From the NCBI GenBank assembly GCA_019459485.1, contig JAIBEZ010000114.1:1-64000 (forward strand): a DNA stretch of 64,000 nt, written 5' to 3'. Both the position numbers and the translations under genes were made by a program. Positions 25,281 through 35,279 of the stretch are shown piece after piece. Source of the DNA: Prolixibacteraceae bacterium (lineage in GTDB: Bacteria > Bacteroidota > Bacteroidia > Bacteroidales > Prolixibacteraceae). The notes under the pieces were generated by a model that did no database searches, had not been told where the DNA came from, and saw nothing but the letters and a program-made list of their open reading frames with translations. The first letter of the stretch is position 1. Each line of letters opens with the position of its first letter.

Positions 25281-26975
25281 TTATTCAATCCGCATTTCTA
25301 AAGTCGTGGCCTTTAATTTTCCTGAATTATCAACTCCCTTAACAACAATCACATATTCGCCCGAATTGTCGCCAACAGGAAACGATATTTTTTGTGGTTC
25401 ATTCCCTTTCATTTCCAAACAAGGGTTCCAGTACAGGCAATTTCGCAGATCAGGTACCCTTTGATTTTCTTTCACGGGAAGAGTTTCCTTTAAATCGTTT
25501 GATAGCAATTTAAAAGAGAGAAACATCCCTGCCGAAGGAAGATCGACACCGGCCAAATCATGTTTCTTTGAAAAAAAGCTGATAATTCCGCCATAAGTAA
25601 TATCTCCCCTGATAAAAGGATTTGTCAATATTTCGATCCGGTCTAATTTTTCAGGTTGCAGGTCAAGAACTTTGTCAACATCAAATATTGAAACCATATC
25701 CAGCAGAATAAGCGGATCGTAACTTTCCAGTTCCCCGAATCTGTTCACCACCTTGAGTATTCGTTTCCCACCTTCCTCACGAACGCGGGCTTTCGGTATC
25801 AATTCGTAAAAATAATCAGTAACGCTCGGCAGGCTGATATAATCTTTTAACTGAAGGACAAATTCAGGCTTGCCATAAAATATCCTATCCGTTGAAAAAA
25901 GCTTCGACTTTGCTGAATCTGTTTGATCCCGGTAAAATGCCTGCATCTGACTGGTGAAAATCATTCTTTTATACAACGCTTTGGCTTCATCTGAAAAACT
26001 CATTGGAACAAAAGGAACATTGATGTTCTCAGATGAAAAATCATTGTCAACTAAAATAAGCGGCGACTGAACCGCAACATTCGGTTTCGCCGATATGAAA
26101 ACCTCGTATTCTCCCTTCCTGTCGGCAAGATCAAAAAAGAACAGGCCCTTTTCATTGGTCAAAATATTTAAATTTTCAGGAGGGTCGCTAAATACTGTCA
26201 GGCCAACCAGGGTTGATGAAAGCGGCAAGGAATCGTTACGATTAATCAATTTTCCCGACAACGACACTCCCCGCGTTTCAGGAATAAATTTCGGAGAAAA
26301 AGCGGTCGATTCAGCCCTTTCGAAATTGGGATTTCCGATAAATTCAGATCCTTTTGGTATGACCGAGACAACCAGCTTATTTTGAAAGTTCCCGGTGTTA
26401 TTCAACGTAAGCTCCAGATTTACAATTTCATGCTTCCGGAATACCCGTTTGTCTGTTTTGAGCTGAATGTCATTTGTGACGTTCTCGTCACTAACATGCA
26501 TGTTATTTTCAGCAATTGTTTGTTCTGTTCCGGGTTCAAGCAATTCGGGGCGAAACGGATTGACGATACTGACCATTTTGTACTGATAATTGCTGGGCGA
26601 ATAATTTCGCATCCAGCGGGTGTAGGCCCGTATGAAATAATTCCCGGTCAATACCCAATTTGGAATCCTGAACTTTCCATCAGCCCCATTTTCACCCCAG
26701 GCATATTTCTCCTGAAGAACGGGTGTCCCATCCGGAGAGATCAACTCCACATAAAGCACATTGCTCCACTTAATTTTTCGCATTTGCGCCGAAGCCATAT
26801 TGAATGCTGAAAAAAGGATATCTTCATCAACAGCATAGATATCGCGATCGGTCACCAAAATAATTTTCTCGGTTAACAGCCTTGCTTCAACAGCGGTGAC
26901 CTCAGGCTGGGCGATTGTTTTATTTGTAAAGCCGGAAATCAGCAATAATCCCAAAAGAATACAATGTCTCATCAT
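25281..26975 (-). CDS. Secreted MG2-like protein with a plug-like domain but no barrel
   Basis: This 564-residue exported protein has a signal peptide ending near TIAQ. Residues about 30-150 resemble an MG2-type domain (VTDRDIYAVDEDILFSA, TGNYFIRAYTRWMRN). A carboxypeptidase-regulatory-like Ig domain follows at about 235-320 (VSLSGKLINRNDSLPLSS). Residues about 430-500 resemble the plug of TonB-dependent receptors (DPLILLDMVSIFDVDKVLDL, LDRIEILTNPFIRGDITYGG). A barrel is absent: the protein ends about 65 residues later. ATG 26975 is chosen because it lies 8 bases after the upstream stop and gives the signal peptide. It is the last gene of the - strand operon. Function unknown; a docking or accessory role for the receptor is possible. 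Confidence 0.75.
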   Translation of the reverse strand: MMRHCILLGLLLISGFTNKTIAQPEVTAVEARLLTEKIILVTDRDIYAVDEDILFSAFNMASAQMRKIKWSNVLYVELISPDGTPVLQEKYAWGENGADGKFRIPNWVLTGNYFIRAYTRWMRNYSPSNYQYKMVSIVNPFRPELLEPGTEQTIAENNMHVSDENVTNDIQLKTDKRVFRKHEIVNLELTLNNTGNFQNKLVVSVIPKGSEFIGNPNFERAESTAFSPKFIPETRGVSLSGKLINRNDSLPLSSTLVGLTVFSDPPENLNILTNEKGLFFFDLADRKGEYEVFISAKPNVAVQSPLILVDNDFSSENINVPFVPMSFSDEAKALYKRMIFTSQMQAFYRDQTDSAKSKLFSTDRIFYGKPEFVLQLKDYISLPSVTDYFYELIPKARVREEGGKRILKVVNRFGELESYDPLILLDMVSIFDVDKVLDLQPEKLDRIEILTNPFIRGDITYGGIISFFSKKHDLAGVDLPSAGMFLSFKLLSNDLKETLPVKENQRVPDLRNCLYWNPCLEMKGNEPQKISFPVGDNSGEYVIVVKGVDNSGKLKATTLEMRIE

Positions 26976-26983
26976 TTGATTTT

Positions 26984-28159
26984 TTATTCTTCGTTCCAAT
27001 AGGAAGGTTTTTCGGTGGTACCGCCCAAAGTGGTACAAATAAAACAATCGGTTTCAGCCCAAACCCATGTGATATTACTTCCTTCATCATCATCCAAAGG
27101 AGCAAAATAAAGAGGCCTCCTTTTGGGCATTGAATCCAGATCTGAAGAAGCTTTTATGGCCACACAAAACTCCGCCTGATCAAACAACATTCCCGGCACT
27201 CTTGAAACATGTATCCTTTTTGAATTGACGGCAGATACTCCAAAATATCCCAAAACCACTTCAGAAGGATCGTTCTTGTTATAAATGTTGCTTTTTACAT
27301 TTGCCGGCTGTTTCCCAAATAAATCTTCAGATTCCTGATTGTTTTTACGTAAGCCTTCCCAGTAACCATAGGCCTGTTCCGAAAGTGAATATTGTTTGAC
27401 CAACAGGCTGTAATGGTTGATTAACCGCTGGGTTTGGTTATTTACGTAATGAAAAGGATATTTGGTGTAGGAATTCCGGGAAAAATCCTTCGTCGAAAGT
27501 GTAAAAATGTCGCCGATGTTTTCCGTTTTGTAGCAAATGAAATTTGAATAATCAGGAGACACTATACGAAGTGTATCATATTCGTCGAGATACCGGGTAA
27601 CGGGCCAGGTTGAATGGTATTCAAAAGTTTCTTCCAGCTTCCAGCGGTAATACCTGCCATAAGTATCATCGCCCTGAAAATCAACATAAAACTGTAACCC
27701 ATCTGTATTAACCGCCGGATTTGATGTAGGCTTGGTTTCCCTCTCGTAATAAACTGAATTTACCGGAGGACAGGGCAGCAACTCCTCAAAACTGCTTTCA
27801 TACTGTACCCCGCTGGATGTTTTCACCAACAGACGGTACTTTGCCCCGATAATAATATACGAACCATTTACCACACCACGATAATGCCCCGGATCAGTCG
27901 ATTCAGGAAACGAAAATGTATGGCCCTGATCATCTTCAATGACAACGGTGCAACCAGATACCGGATACAATGCCGGAGATTCCGGAGGCGAAGATTTAGA
28001 AATTACAATTTCCTGTGGACCATCTTCATTGGTAAAAGTTCCTTCTATAACCAACTTTGGGCTAAATTCATCCTCCTTGTTCAGGTAAAAAGGCTCGACA
28101 CACGAGACTGAAACAAGATTGACCAGCAGGATGACAATTATTGATTTAATGATTCGCAT
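26984..28159 (-). CDS. DUF4249 lipoprotein
   Basis: This 391-residue lipoprotein (lipobox Cys20 in VNLVSVSCVEPF) belongs to DUF4249, whose members open with CVEPFxL, then KLVIEGTFTNEDGPQEIVIS, followed by a beta-sandwich (YRLLVKTSSGVQYES) and a helical C-terminal half. DUF4249 genes occur almost always beside TonB-dependent receptors in Bacteroidota, as here, where the start overlaps the receptor's end by 14 bases (23 if ATG 28168 is used). No function is established. By position it may act as the surface partner of this receptor, in place of a SusD. A cysteine pair (CFIC) lies near the C-terminus. Confidence 0.88.
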   Translation of the reverse strand: MRIIKSIIVILLVNLVSVSCVEPFYLNKEDEFSPKLVIEGTFTNEDGPQEIVISKSSPPESPALYPVSGCTVVIEDDQGHTFSFPESTDPGHYRGVVNGSYIIIGAKYRLLVKTSSGVQYESSFEELLPCPPVNSVYYERETKPTSNPAVNTDGLQFYVDFQGDDTYGRYYRWKLEETFEYHSTWPVTRYLDEYDTLRIVSPDYSNFICYKTENIGDIFTLSTKDFSRNSYTKYPFHYVNNQTQRLINHYSLLVKQYSLSEQAYGYWEGLRKNNQESEDLFGKQPANVKSNIYNKNDPSEVVLGYFGVSAVNSKRIHVSRVPGMLFDQAEFCVAIKASSDLDSMPKRRPLYFAPLDDDEGSNITWVWAETDCFICTTLGGTTEKPSYWNEE

Positions 28160-30929
28160 AATTTCCAAGTTTCCAGTTCCACGATAAAGTTACAATAGGT
28201 ACTCCAATGATTGAATATTTATATCCCTGCATTCTGCCCTCTTCAGAAACAAAAAAGATCGAATTGGGATTTTTTCTGCCTGTAAGGTTATAAACACTCA
28301 GCATCCAATAACTGTGCATTGGTTTCTTCGATTTCAGGTTGCCTTCAAGCTTTACCGATACATCCATCCTCAGATAATCAGGAATTCGGTACGCATTCCT
28401 GGCAGAATAATCGATGAAAGGCTGTCCGCCGACAAAATAAATTCCCTGAGGCATGGTGATCGGCCGTCCGGTATTGTAGATCATTGTCGAAGATAAAGAC
28501 AAGCGACGGTTCACCTTTTGATTCAGCACAAGATTCAGCACATGAGGTTTATCGAAATTTGACGGGAATGTTTTCCCGAAATTGATGTCCTGCCAATCTT
28601 TTTCACCATCAACAGTCACCAGTGAGCGGGAGTAGGTATAAGAAACCCATCCGTTGAGTTTTCCAACATCTTTCGACAGCATAAACTCGGCGCCGTATGC
28701 TTCCTGTTTGCCTTGCAGAACGGTTGTCTCAACATAGGGAGTTGACAGGAAATCGGCCCCATCTTTATATTCCACCACATCGTCCGCTATTTTATAATAC
28801 ACTTCTGCTGATGCGCTGACACCCAAAAGCGGAACTGTATGAAAATAACCGGCGGCATACTGAACCGATTTGGGCGGCCTGATGTGTTCGTCAACCAATT
28901 TCCACTGATCGCTCGGCGACAAAGAGATTGTATTGCTCAGCATGAAAAGATACTGTGTCATTTGTGTAACCGACATCTTAACAGAACTTTGGCCGTTCAG
29001 TTTATAGTCGAAACTTGCCCTTAACTCAGGATGCTGATAGGTCACCATCTTTTCCCCAGCTGAATACGTTTTGGAGTCAAGCACATTTTTATCGTTCCTA
29101 TCAACATTTTCATAATAATTCCTAACAGTTGCCGGACCAAGTGCAGTAAAAACATTGAACCTGAAACCCAGATTGAAATTTAACCGTGGACCTAAAACAA
29201 TATTGTCATCCACATAAAGCGCTGTTTCCAATCCATTTTCCTCGCCAAGAGGAATCCCTATCTTCAGCGATTCTTCCCCATTTGGCCTGACTGTGCCCCG
29301 ATCCAGATTGTACCTGATAACATCGATTCCTCCGCTCAATGTGTGCTTTTCGCTGAATAACCAGTTTACCCCCATCTTTAATTCGTAATGATTCAGCGAA
29401 TAGGCATGTGAATACGATTCGGTCGGAAGGCGTTTCTCTGTGGTTGCAAAACGATAGTTGGAAGCAATGATTGAAACATCTGATTTCAATGTGGACGAAA
29501 ATTTATGCGAATAATTTACCGAAGCTCCCAGATTTCCGTAGCTGTAATCAGAATACCCATTCATGTCAAATTTGTCGTTGCTGTTGTAAGCAAAGAAATT
29601 AAGCCGGTTTTTATCGTTCAGGTCAAAGTCGAGATTACCTGCGAAATCATAAAATGAGGCTTTGCTATTGCGTAAATCAGGATCGTCCAATTGTTTCAGT
29701 ATCCAATTTGAGTAGGTTGAGCGGCCACTTAACATCAATGATACTTTTTCTTTTACAAGAGGAAAATCGACCACTGCATTTGCCGAAACAGGACTGACCC
29801 CACCCTGCGTGAAAAATTTTTCCTTATTGCCTTTACGGGTTTCAATATTGAATACAGATGAAAGCCTGCCTCCGTATTCAGCAGGAACCTGCCCTTTATA
29901 AACCGAGAAATTTTCTATTATCTCAGGATTGATTGACGAAAAGAAGCCAAATAAGTGGGAACTGTTGTACACCGGAATTTCATTGATAAAGAATAAATTC
30001 TGATCGGAATTTCCGCCTCTTACGTTTATTCCTGCCGAACCTTCGCCAACAGTTACGATCCCCGGCAGTAACTGGGCAATTCTAAGTACATCCTTCTCTC
30101 CCATCAAACTTGGCAATTCCTTCATGGTGGCAACCGACACACTTTCCAATCCAAGCTTTGCTCCCCTTTTTGCACTTTCAGCTCCCTGAATTACAACCTC
30201 CTGAATGGACTGAATTTCTTTTTTCATCGACAATTCAAAATAACCATCTGAACGAACATCCAGATTACATTTAACTACTTTCATTCCCATGTACTGAAAA
30301 ATCACGGAGTAAATGCCCGGATTTAATGAAATTGTTAAAATTCCGTTATAATCGGTAGCTACCCCTTTTTTAAGATCGGGAAAATATAAAGTGGCTCCAA
30401 TTAAAGGTTCCGCTGTTTCCTCTTCCATTAATTTGCCGCTTATAACCGCCGCTTTTCCGAAGTTCGCCTTATTTCGGTTACCTATAACGATGGTTTCTAC
30501 CATATCAGGATGTCGGCCTGTCAGGTATTTATTTTCAGGAGATAGTATTTGGTTGTCCTCAGAATTTCTGCTGAAAGGCTGATCAGCCGAATATTGGAAA
30601 TCAGGCAGCTCGTAAATATTCTTATTGTCCGGAATCAAATAAACCGAACCGGGCGCAATAAATATATACTTCAACTTTGATTTCTCCAGCAATTCATCCA
30701 TCATCTGCGGAATTGAAATAGATCTGGCGTCAATATCCACCTTGACAGATCTCACCCAATCTGCCCTGAAATACAGATGAACATTGTATTTTTGTACAAG
30801 CTGGTCAGCAAAATCCTGAAAAGAAATTCCGGTGAACCGTCCGTTAATTTTTATCTCCTGGCTATTCTGTGCAATTGACGCAAACGGAAAAATCAGAAAA
30901 ATCAAAATGTATTTGGTAAATAATCTCAT
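28146..30929 (-). CDS. TonB-dependent receptor with N-terminal STN domain
   Basis: This 927-residue receptor has a signal peptide (MRLFTKYILIFLIFPFASIAQ), a secretin/TonB N-terminal domain at about 27-105 (FTGISFQDFADQLVQKYNVHL), a carboxypeptidase-regulatory-like domain at about 160-245 (LIGATLYFPDLKKGVATDYNG), a plug at about 260-370 (GINVRGGNSDQNLFFINEIP, GQVPAEYGGRLSSVFNIE) and a barrel. An STN domain often lets a receptor signal to an anti-sigma factor, but no sigma/anti-sigma pair is nearby. Its start lies one base after the stop of the upstream gene, and its end overlaps the DUF4249 gene. The substrate is unknown. Confidence 0.93.
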   Translation of the reverse strand: MRLFTKYILIFLIFPFASIAQNSQEIKINGRFTGISFQDFADQLVQKYNVHLYFRADWVRSVKVDIDARSISIPQMMDELLEKSKLKYIFIAPGSVYLIPDNKNIYELPDFQYSADQPFSRNSEDNQILSPENKYLTGRHPDMVETIVIGNRNKANFGKAAVISGKLMEEETAEPLIGATLYFPDLKKGVATDYNGILTISLNPGIYSVIFQYMGMKVVKCNLDVRSDGYFELSMKKEIQSIQEVVIQGAESAKRGAKLGLESVSVATMKELPSLMGEKDVLRIAQLLPGIVTVGEGSAGINVRGGNSDQNLFFINEIPVYNSSHLFGFFSSINPEIIENFSVYKGQVPAEYGGRLSSVFNIETRKGNKEKFFTQGGVSPVSANAVVDFPLVKEKVSLMLSGRSTYSNWILKQLDDPDLRNSKASFYDFAGNLDFDLNDKNRLNFFAYNSNDKFDMNGYSDYSYGNLGASVNYSHKFSSTLKSDVSIIASNYRFATTEKRLPTESYSHAYSLNHYELKMGVNWLFSEKHTLSGGIDVIRYNLDRGTVRPNGEESLKIGIPLGEENGLETALYVDDNIVLGPRLNFNLGFRFNVFTALGPATVRNYYENVDRNDKNVLDSKTYSAGEKMVTYQHPELRASFDYKLNGQSSVKMSVTQMTQYLFMLSNTISLSPSDQWKLVDEHIRPPKSVQYAAGYFHTVPLLGVSASAEVYYKIADDVVEYKDGADFLSTPYVETTVLQGKQEAYGAEFMLSKDVGKLNGWVSYTYSRSLVTVDGEKDWQDINFGKTFPSNFDKPHVLNLVLNQKVNRRLSLSSTMIYNTGRPITMPQGIYFVGGQPFIDYSARNAYRIPDYLRMDVSVKLEGNLKSKKPMHSYWMLSVYNLTGRKNPNSIFFVSEEGRMQGYKYSIIGVPIVTLSWNWKLGNYANH

Positions 30930-30930
30930 T

Positions 30931-31635
30931 TTATTTTAAAATGCTTTCACAAAAAATGATCAATTGCCTGAATTTTTCATCTTTTATATTTTTTAACTTA
31001 AACTCGTTGTCGGTCCAATACTTTCTGATTGTTTTCCTTTCGTTCTTCGGAAATATTTTCAGGAAGTTGCCCTTATTATTGAACTTGTGTATCTCGTCTT
31101 CGATCAGCAAATAATTGTCTTTCCTTTCATCTGAAAAAGTGCTCCTGGTCCTGCCTTTTGACTTTTTAAAAACAATATCCTTATACCTGCCAACAAAACA
31201 GGAGATGTTTCCTTCGTAAATTGGCTGTATAAACGATTGTGAAATTTCCGGATGCATGTTCTTTATGAAAATAATTCCTTCAGCCCGAACAGAATCGATC
31301 AGCGAATTGGTAAGAATTATAGGATAATGCTCTCCTTTGCTACTTGAGTAGGATAAAATAAATTCCTGTGCGTTCAGGTTGTACCGAAGTTGTTTGTCCT
31401 CAAATATTTTCCCCTGAATATATAAATCTGCAATTAATTCATCCTGACCTTTCCAGAAAGGATGTCCTTCAACTGAATAAATATCAGTGAAATATTTTTT
31501 ACCATTGTGAAGCAACATGTCCAGTCCATAGAGTTCGTCGTACTTTGCATAGAGCGAATCAACTTTTGCTGTTTGTCCAAATGTGTAATTTGTGATAACC
31601 AAAAACGTAAAAAAAGAGAGCAATACTTTCCGCAT
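30931..31635 (-). CDS. Secreted hypothetical protein, first gene of the receptor operon
   Basis: This 234-residue protein has a signal peptide (MRKVLLSFFTFLVITNYTFGQ) and a mixed alpha/beta body. It is a paralogue of the protein at 38198-38908: both have an xEGxxxxxxxF segment, an LRYNxxxxE segment near residues 95-105, a Y-rich middle part and a lysine-rich C-terminal third. ATG 31635 is chosen over an upstream start because it gives the signal peptide. It directly precedes the receptor gene (stop to start one base apart), so their products probably work together. I do not recognise a named family. Confidence 0.72.
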   Translation of the reverse strand: MRKVLLSFFTFLVITNYTFGQTAKVDSLYAKYDELYGLDMLLHNGKKYFTDIYSVEGHPFWKGQDELIADLYIQGKIFEDKQLRYNLNAQEFILSYSSSKGEHYPIILTNSLIDSVRAEGIIFIKNMHPEISQSFIQPIYEGNISCFVGRYKDIVFKKSKGRTRSTFSDERKDNYLLIEDEIHKFNNKGNFLKIFPKNERKTIRKYWTDNEFKLKNIKDEKFRQLIIFCESILK

Positions 31636-31681
31636 AACGATGCAATAATTTAATACCAACCGGGGAAAAAATTCAATGGAA

Positions 31682-32078
31682 TAAAAGTAGCAATTAAAGT
31701 ATGACAACGTTAATTTATTATGATTTTAATCATGATTGTCCAGCTTTTTCAATATTAACAAGAAAAAAAAGGAAAAAAGGAAAATAAAAAAGATTTATTT
31801 GGCTATTTCCGGTTTAGTGCACGACATCTTAATATTTACATATCTGTGTTCACCTGCAACGTTTTATAAGGACAATCTTTATTTGCCTTCAAAATAAATC
31901 AAAACTTTTAGCTCTTCTTAATATTTATATTGAAACAACGTGCCTCTAAAATCATGTACAGTTAAGCTTTTTTAACTTTTTTTTACACCAACAACCAAAT
32001 CGTAAAATCTGTCGTTGTGGAAACGATTAAAAGTACGTTTGGGATGTGTAAAGCAGTTAAATTTAAAATAATTTTTCT
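31682..32078 (+). promoter_or_regulatory. Divergent leader region before the second susC gene
   Basis: This AT-rich stretch holds no gene. TACGTTTG (32034-32041) matches TAnnTTTG, 37 bases before the susC ATG. Further upstream AGTTAA (31960-31965) and TTAACT (31972-31977) form a short AT-rich stem followed by seven T, which resembles a weak terminator. On the - strand TACTTTTA (31689-31682) is one base off the -7 consensus and could serve the divergent operon. Confidence 0.4.
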
Positions 32079-35000
32079 ATGAAAAGAATCGCGTTATTAT
32101 TTGCATTTTATGCAATTGGCTTGGGTGTCCTTTGGGCTCAAACCAAAGAGATCACAGGAAAGGTGAGCTCCGCCGATGATGGTGGTTCCTTACCTGGAGT
32201 CTCTGTGGCAGTGAAAGGGACAACATTAGGAACCATCACTGATATCGAAGGCACCTATCGGATTAAGGTTACTCCGGAAGCTCAAACGCTTGTTTTTAGC
32301 TTTGTAGGTATGAGTACACAGGAGATAATAATTGGAAACCAATCAGTTATAAATGTCCAATTAAATTCTGAAACAATTGGTGTCGAGGAAGTCGTAGTTA
32401 CTGCCATGGGTATTAGCAGGGCAGCCAAATCTGTGGGTTATGCCTCCACTACTGTTTCCGGTGACGATATCTCGGCTTCACAGGCGGTAAATCCGATGAA
32501 TGCACTGCAGGGGAAGATTGCCGGTGTACAAATCTCCACGGCTCCAGGTCCCGGATCAACTCAAAACGTGTTCATTCGCGGAGCGTCATCCTTCGGAAAT
32601 AACCAACCTTTGTATATTATTGATGGAGTTCCATTGATTAACGAACAAATTCAAACCGGTTCGGCGTTGAACTCTCAGGCTGACTTTGGTTCGGGGCTGA
32701 ATGCCCTTAATCCTGACAACATTGCTTCATTGACTGTACTGAAAGGTGCTGCAGCGACTGCATTGTACGGATCGCGTGCTGCCAACGGTGTATTTTTAAT
32801 TACCACAAAAACGGGTAAAAACACCAATGGAAAGATGGAAATTAACTACAATGGTTCCGTTAGTGTTGCCCGTGTTGGTCGTATTGCCGACAGGCAGTCA
32901 CAATTTGGCCAGGGATGGAGTGGAAACCGTGCCCTTGATGAAAATGGAAACTGGGGTGCGGCTTACGACGGTCAAGACCGTGTTTGGGGTAATATTGTTG
33001 ACAATAGCCAATTGGTTAAGCCTTATGTATTTCTGCCAAACCGCGTTCGTGATTTCTACGATCTTGGAGTAAGTAATAAGAATTCTCTTTCAGCCGGTGG
33101 TGGAAATGAAACGACCAAATATTTGCTTTCATTTTCACAAAACAGTATTGACGGGGTTAACCCAACGGATGCTGACACCTACAACCGTTATACAATTTCA
33201 ACCAACGGAAGCCACAAAACAGGAAAAATGGAAGTCTCCACCTCCGTTAACTTCAGTAATGAAAAAACCATGACTGTGCCATCAGGCCAGGGAACTTCTG
33301 TTTTCCGAAGCTTGTGGGAAATTCCGGAAGATGTTTCAATCGTGGATATGAAGGACTACAAGAGTAAATACAATAGTCTGGACAATTACTTCACCCCTTA
33401 TGGAATCAATCCATATTTCGCTGTGAACGAAAATGGCGGAGAACAAACCAAAAACAAGCTTTTTGGAAAAGTTGAGTTTAATTACAACTTACTCACTAAC
33501 TTAAGGCTAACTTACCGGTTCAGCGGTGATGTGGAAAATTCGACCACTGAAGCATGGACTTCAAAGATAGAGTTTACACCAGGTTCGATTAACGCCCAAA
33601 GAAATGGTCCAGCCAATCCGGGCTCGTACGAAATCAATAAAAGAACCCGCTACGAATTCAGCCACGACTTCTTACTGAATTACAACGCTGAACTTTCTTC
33701 TGACCTTACCTTCAATGCCCTTGCTGGTGCAACCACCAATGAACGCGGGTACGACTATGTCAGAGGTGAAATTTTGACCATTGACGTGGATAAATACTAT
33801 AACCTGTCAAATAGTTTAAACGATCCGGTTGCTACTCAATATACAAGACAAAGAAGGTTGGCCGGTGTATTTGCCAGCGCTGATTTCGCGTTCAAGGATT
33901 ATGCATTTTTATCTGTTACAGCCCGTAATGACTGGTCATCAACACTTCCAGTTGACAACAACACCTTCTTCTATCCTGGTATGACCGCAGGTTTTGTATT
34001 CACCGATTTCCTGAAAGAAAAGTCAGTAGAAACTGGATTACTTAGCTATGGTAAATTACGGGCAGCTTATGGTTGGACCGGTAATGATGCAGATCCTTAT
34101 CAGATTTACCCGAGTTTCATCCCTGGAGTTTCAGATCATCCCGGCTACCCGAACATCGAAGACTTAGGTTTCCCGTTAAGTGGTGTTAACTCTTATGAAG
34201 TATCCAATCAATTGGGTAATCCTGCCTTGAAACCTGAAATTACAAAGGAAATTGAACTTGGTTTGGACCTTCGTTTTTTCAAGAACCGTCTGGGTTTTGA
34301 TGTGGCTGTTTATGACAAGACCACTGAAGGTTTGATCGCATTACTTCCAACCGATCCATCATCAGGATACACCAGTCAGATCACCAACCTTGGTGATGTA
34401 AGCAATAAGGGTATTGAGTTTTCTATGAATGTTACCCCGCTAAAAACGAAAGATTTCAGCTGGGATATTAGCTACAACTTCACAGCCAACAAAAATAAAG
34501 TGATTGCACTTGCAGAAGGTGAAATCTTAATTGAGGGCTTTGGTGGATCTTCAATCGTGGCAATTAAAGGCGAAGAACTTGGGTTGTTCAAAACCTATAT
34601 TCCACGGACTACCATCGTCGATGGAATTGAAAAATTAATCGTTGATGGAAATGGAAATGTAATGGCATCGCCCGATATGCAGGTATTAAAAGACCGTAGC
34701 GTGAATGAAGATTTCCAGATGGGATTAACCAACGCATTTACATGGAAAGGCTTAACCTTAAGTGCAACTGCTGATCTTCATTACGGCGGTTATATGTTTT
34801 CATACACAAAAGACTACATGCATTGGACCGGAAGTTCTGTTGAATCAACCATGAATGACCGTCGTCCGTTTATTGTACCCAATTCGGTGGTTGACAATGG
34901 AGATGGAACATACAGTGAAAATACAACTCCTGTAACAAATAACACCTGGCACAATTTCTATGGTGACAATGGCGCATTTGAATCAGATGCTCATAACATC

Positions 35001-35258
35001 ATCGACCGCTCTTATATGAAGCTTCGCGAAGCCTCACTATCTTATGTGGTTCCAAACAAATTGGTAAATAAATTCAAAATACAGGATCTTAGATTCTCAT
35101 TTGTAGTGGGGAATATCTTGTTATGGACACCTGAAGACAACACTTATGTTGATCCTGAAACAACTACATTTGGTAATGATTTAGGCGCACGCTTTGGTGA
35201 GTTTGGTGCAAACCCATCTAACGAGAACTATACATTCGGCGTGTCATTAAAATTCTAA
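32079..35258 (+). CDS. SusC/RagA-family TonB-dependent outer-membrane transporter (second)
   Basis: This 1059-residue transporter has the same layout as the SusC at 18855: signal peptide (MKRIALLFAFYAIGLGVLWAQ), carboxypeptidase-regulatory-like domain (about 22-100; GSLPGVSVAVKGTTLGTITD), plug (VFIRGASSFGNNQPLYIIDG, AAATALYGSRAANGVFLITT) and barrel ending in NYTFGVSLKF. The first 110 residues are close to those of the first SusC, while plug and barrel diverge, so the two probably import different substrates. It is followed 21 bases later by its SusD partner. Confidence 0.96.
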   Translation: MKRIALLFAFYAIGLGVLWAQTKEITGKVSSADDGGSLPGVSVAVKGTTLGTITDIEGTYRIKVTPEAQTLVFSFVGMSTQEIIIGNQSVINVQLNSETIGVEEVVVTAMGISRAAKSVGYASTTVSGDDISASQAVNPMNALQGKIAGVQISTAPGPGSTQNVFIRGASSFGNNQPLYIIDGVPLINEQIQTGSALNSQADFGSGLNALNPDNIASLTVLKGAAATALYGSRAANGVFLITTKTGKNTNGKMEINYNGSVSVARVGRIADRQSQFGQGWSGNRALDENGNWGAAYDGQDRVWGNIVDNSQLVKPYVFLPNRVRDFYDLGVSNKNSLSAGGGNETTKYLLSFSQNSIDGVNPTDADTYNRYTISTNGSHKTGKMEVSTSVNFSNEKTMTVPSGQGTSVFRSLWEIPEDVSIVDMKDYKSKYNSLDNYFTPYGINPYFAVNENGGEQTKNKLFGKVEFNYNLLTNLRLTYRFSGDVENSTTEAWTSKIEFTPGSINAQRNGPANPGSYEINKRTRYEFSHDFLLNYNAELSSDLTFNALAGATTNERGYDYVRGEILTIDVDKYYNLSNSLNDPVATQYTRQRRLAGVFASADFAFKDYAFLSVTARNDWSSTLPVDNNTFFYPGMTAGFVFTDFLKEKSVETGLLSYGKLRAAYGWTGNDADPYQIYPSFIPGVSDHPGYPNIEDLGFPLSGVNSYEVSNQLGNPALKPEITKEIELGLDLRFFKNRLGFDVAVYDKTTEGLIALLPTDPSSGYTSQITNLGDVSNKGIEFSMNVTPLKTKDFSWDISYNFTANKNKVIALAEGEILIEGFGGSSIVAIKGEELGLFKTYIPRTTIVDGIEKLIVDGNGNVMASPDMQVLKDRSVNEDFQMGLTNAFTWKGLTLSATADLHYGGYMFSYTKDYMHWTGSSVESTMNDRRPFIVPNSVVDNGDGTYSENTTPVTNNTWHNFYGDNGAFESDAHNIIDRSYMKLREASLSYVVPNKLVNKFKIQDLRFSFVVGNILLWTPEDNTYVDPETTTFGNDLGARFGEFGANPSNENYTFGVSLKF

Positions 35259-35279
35259 AAAAAATAAATTCTGAAGAAT

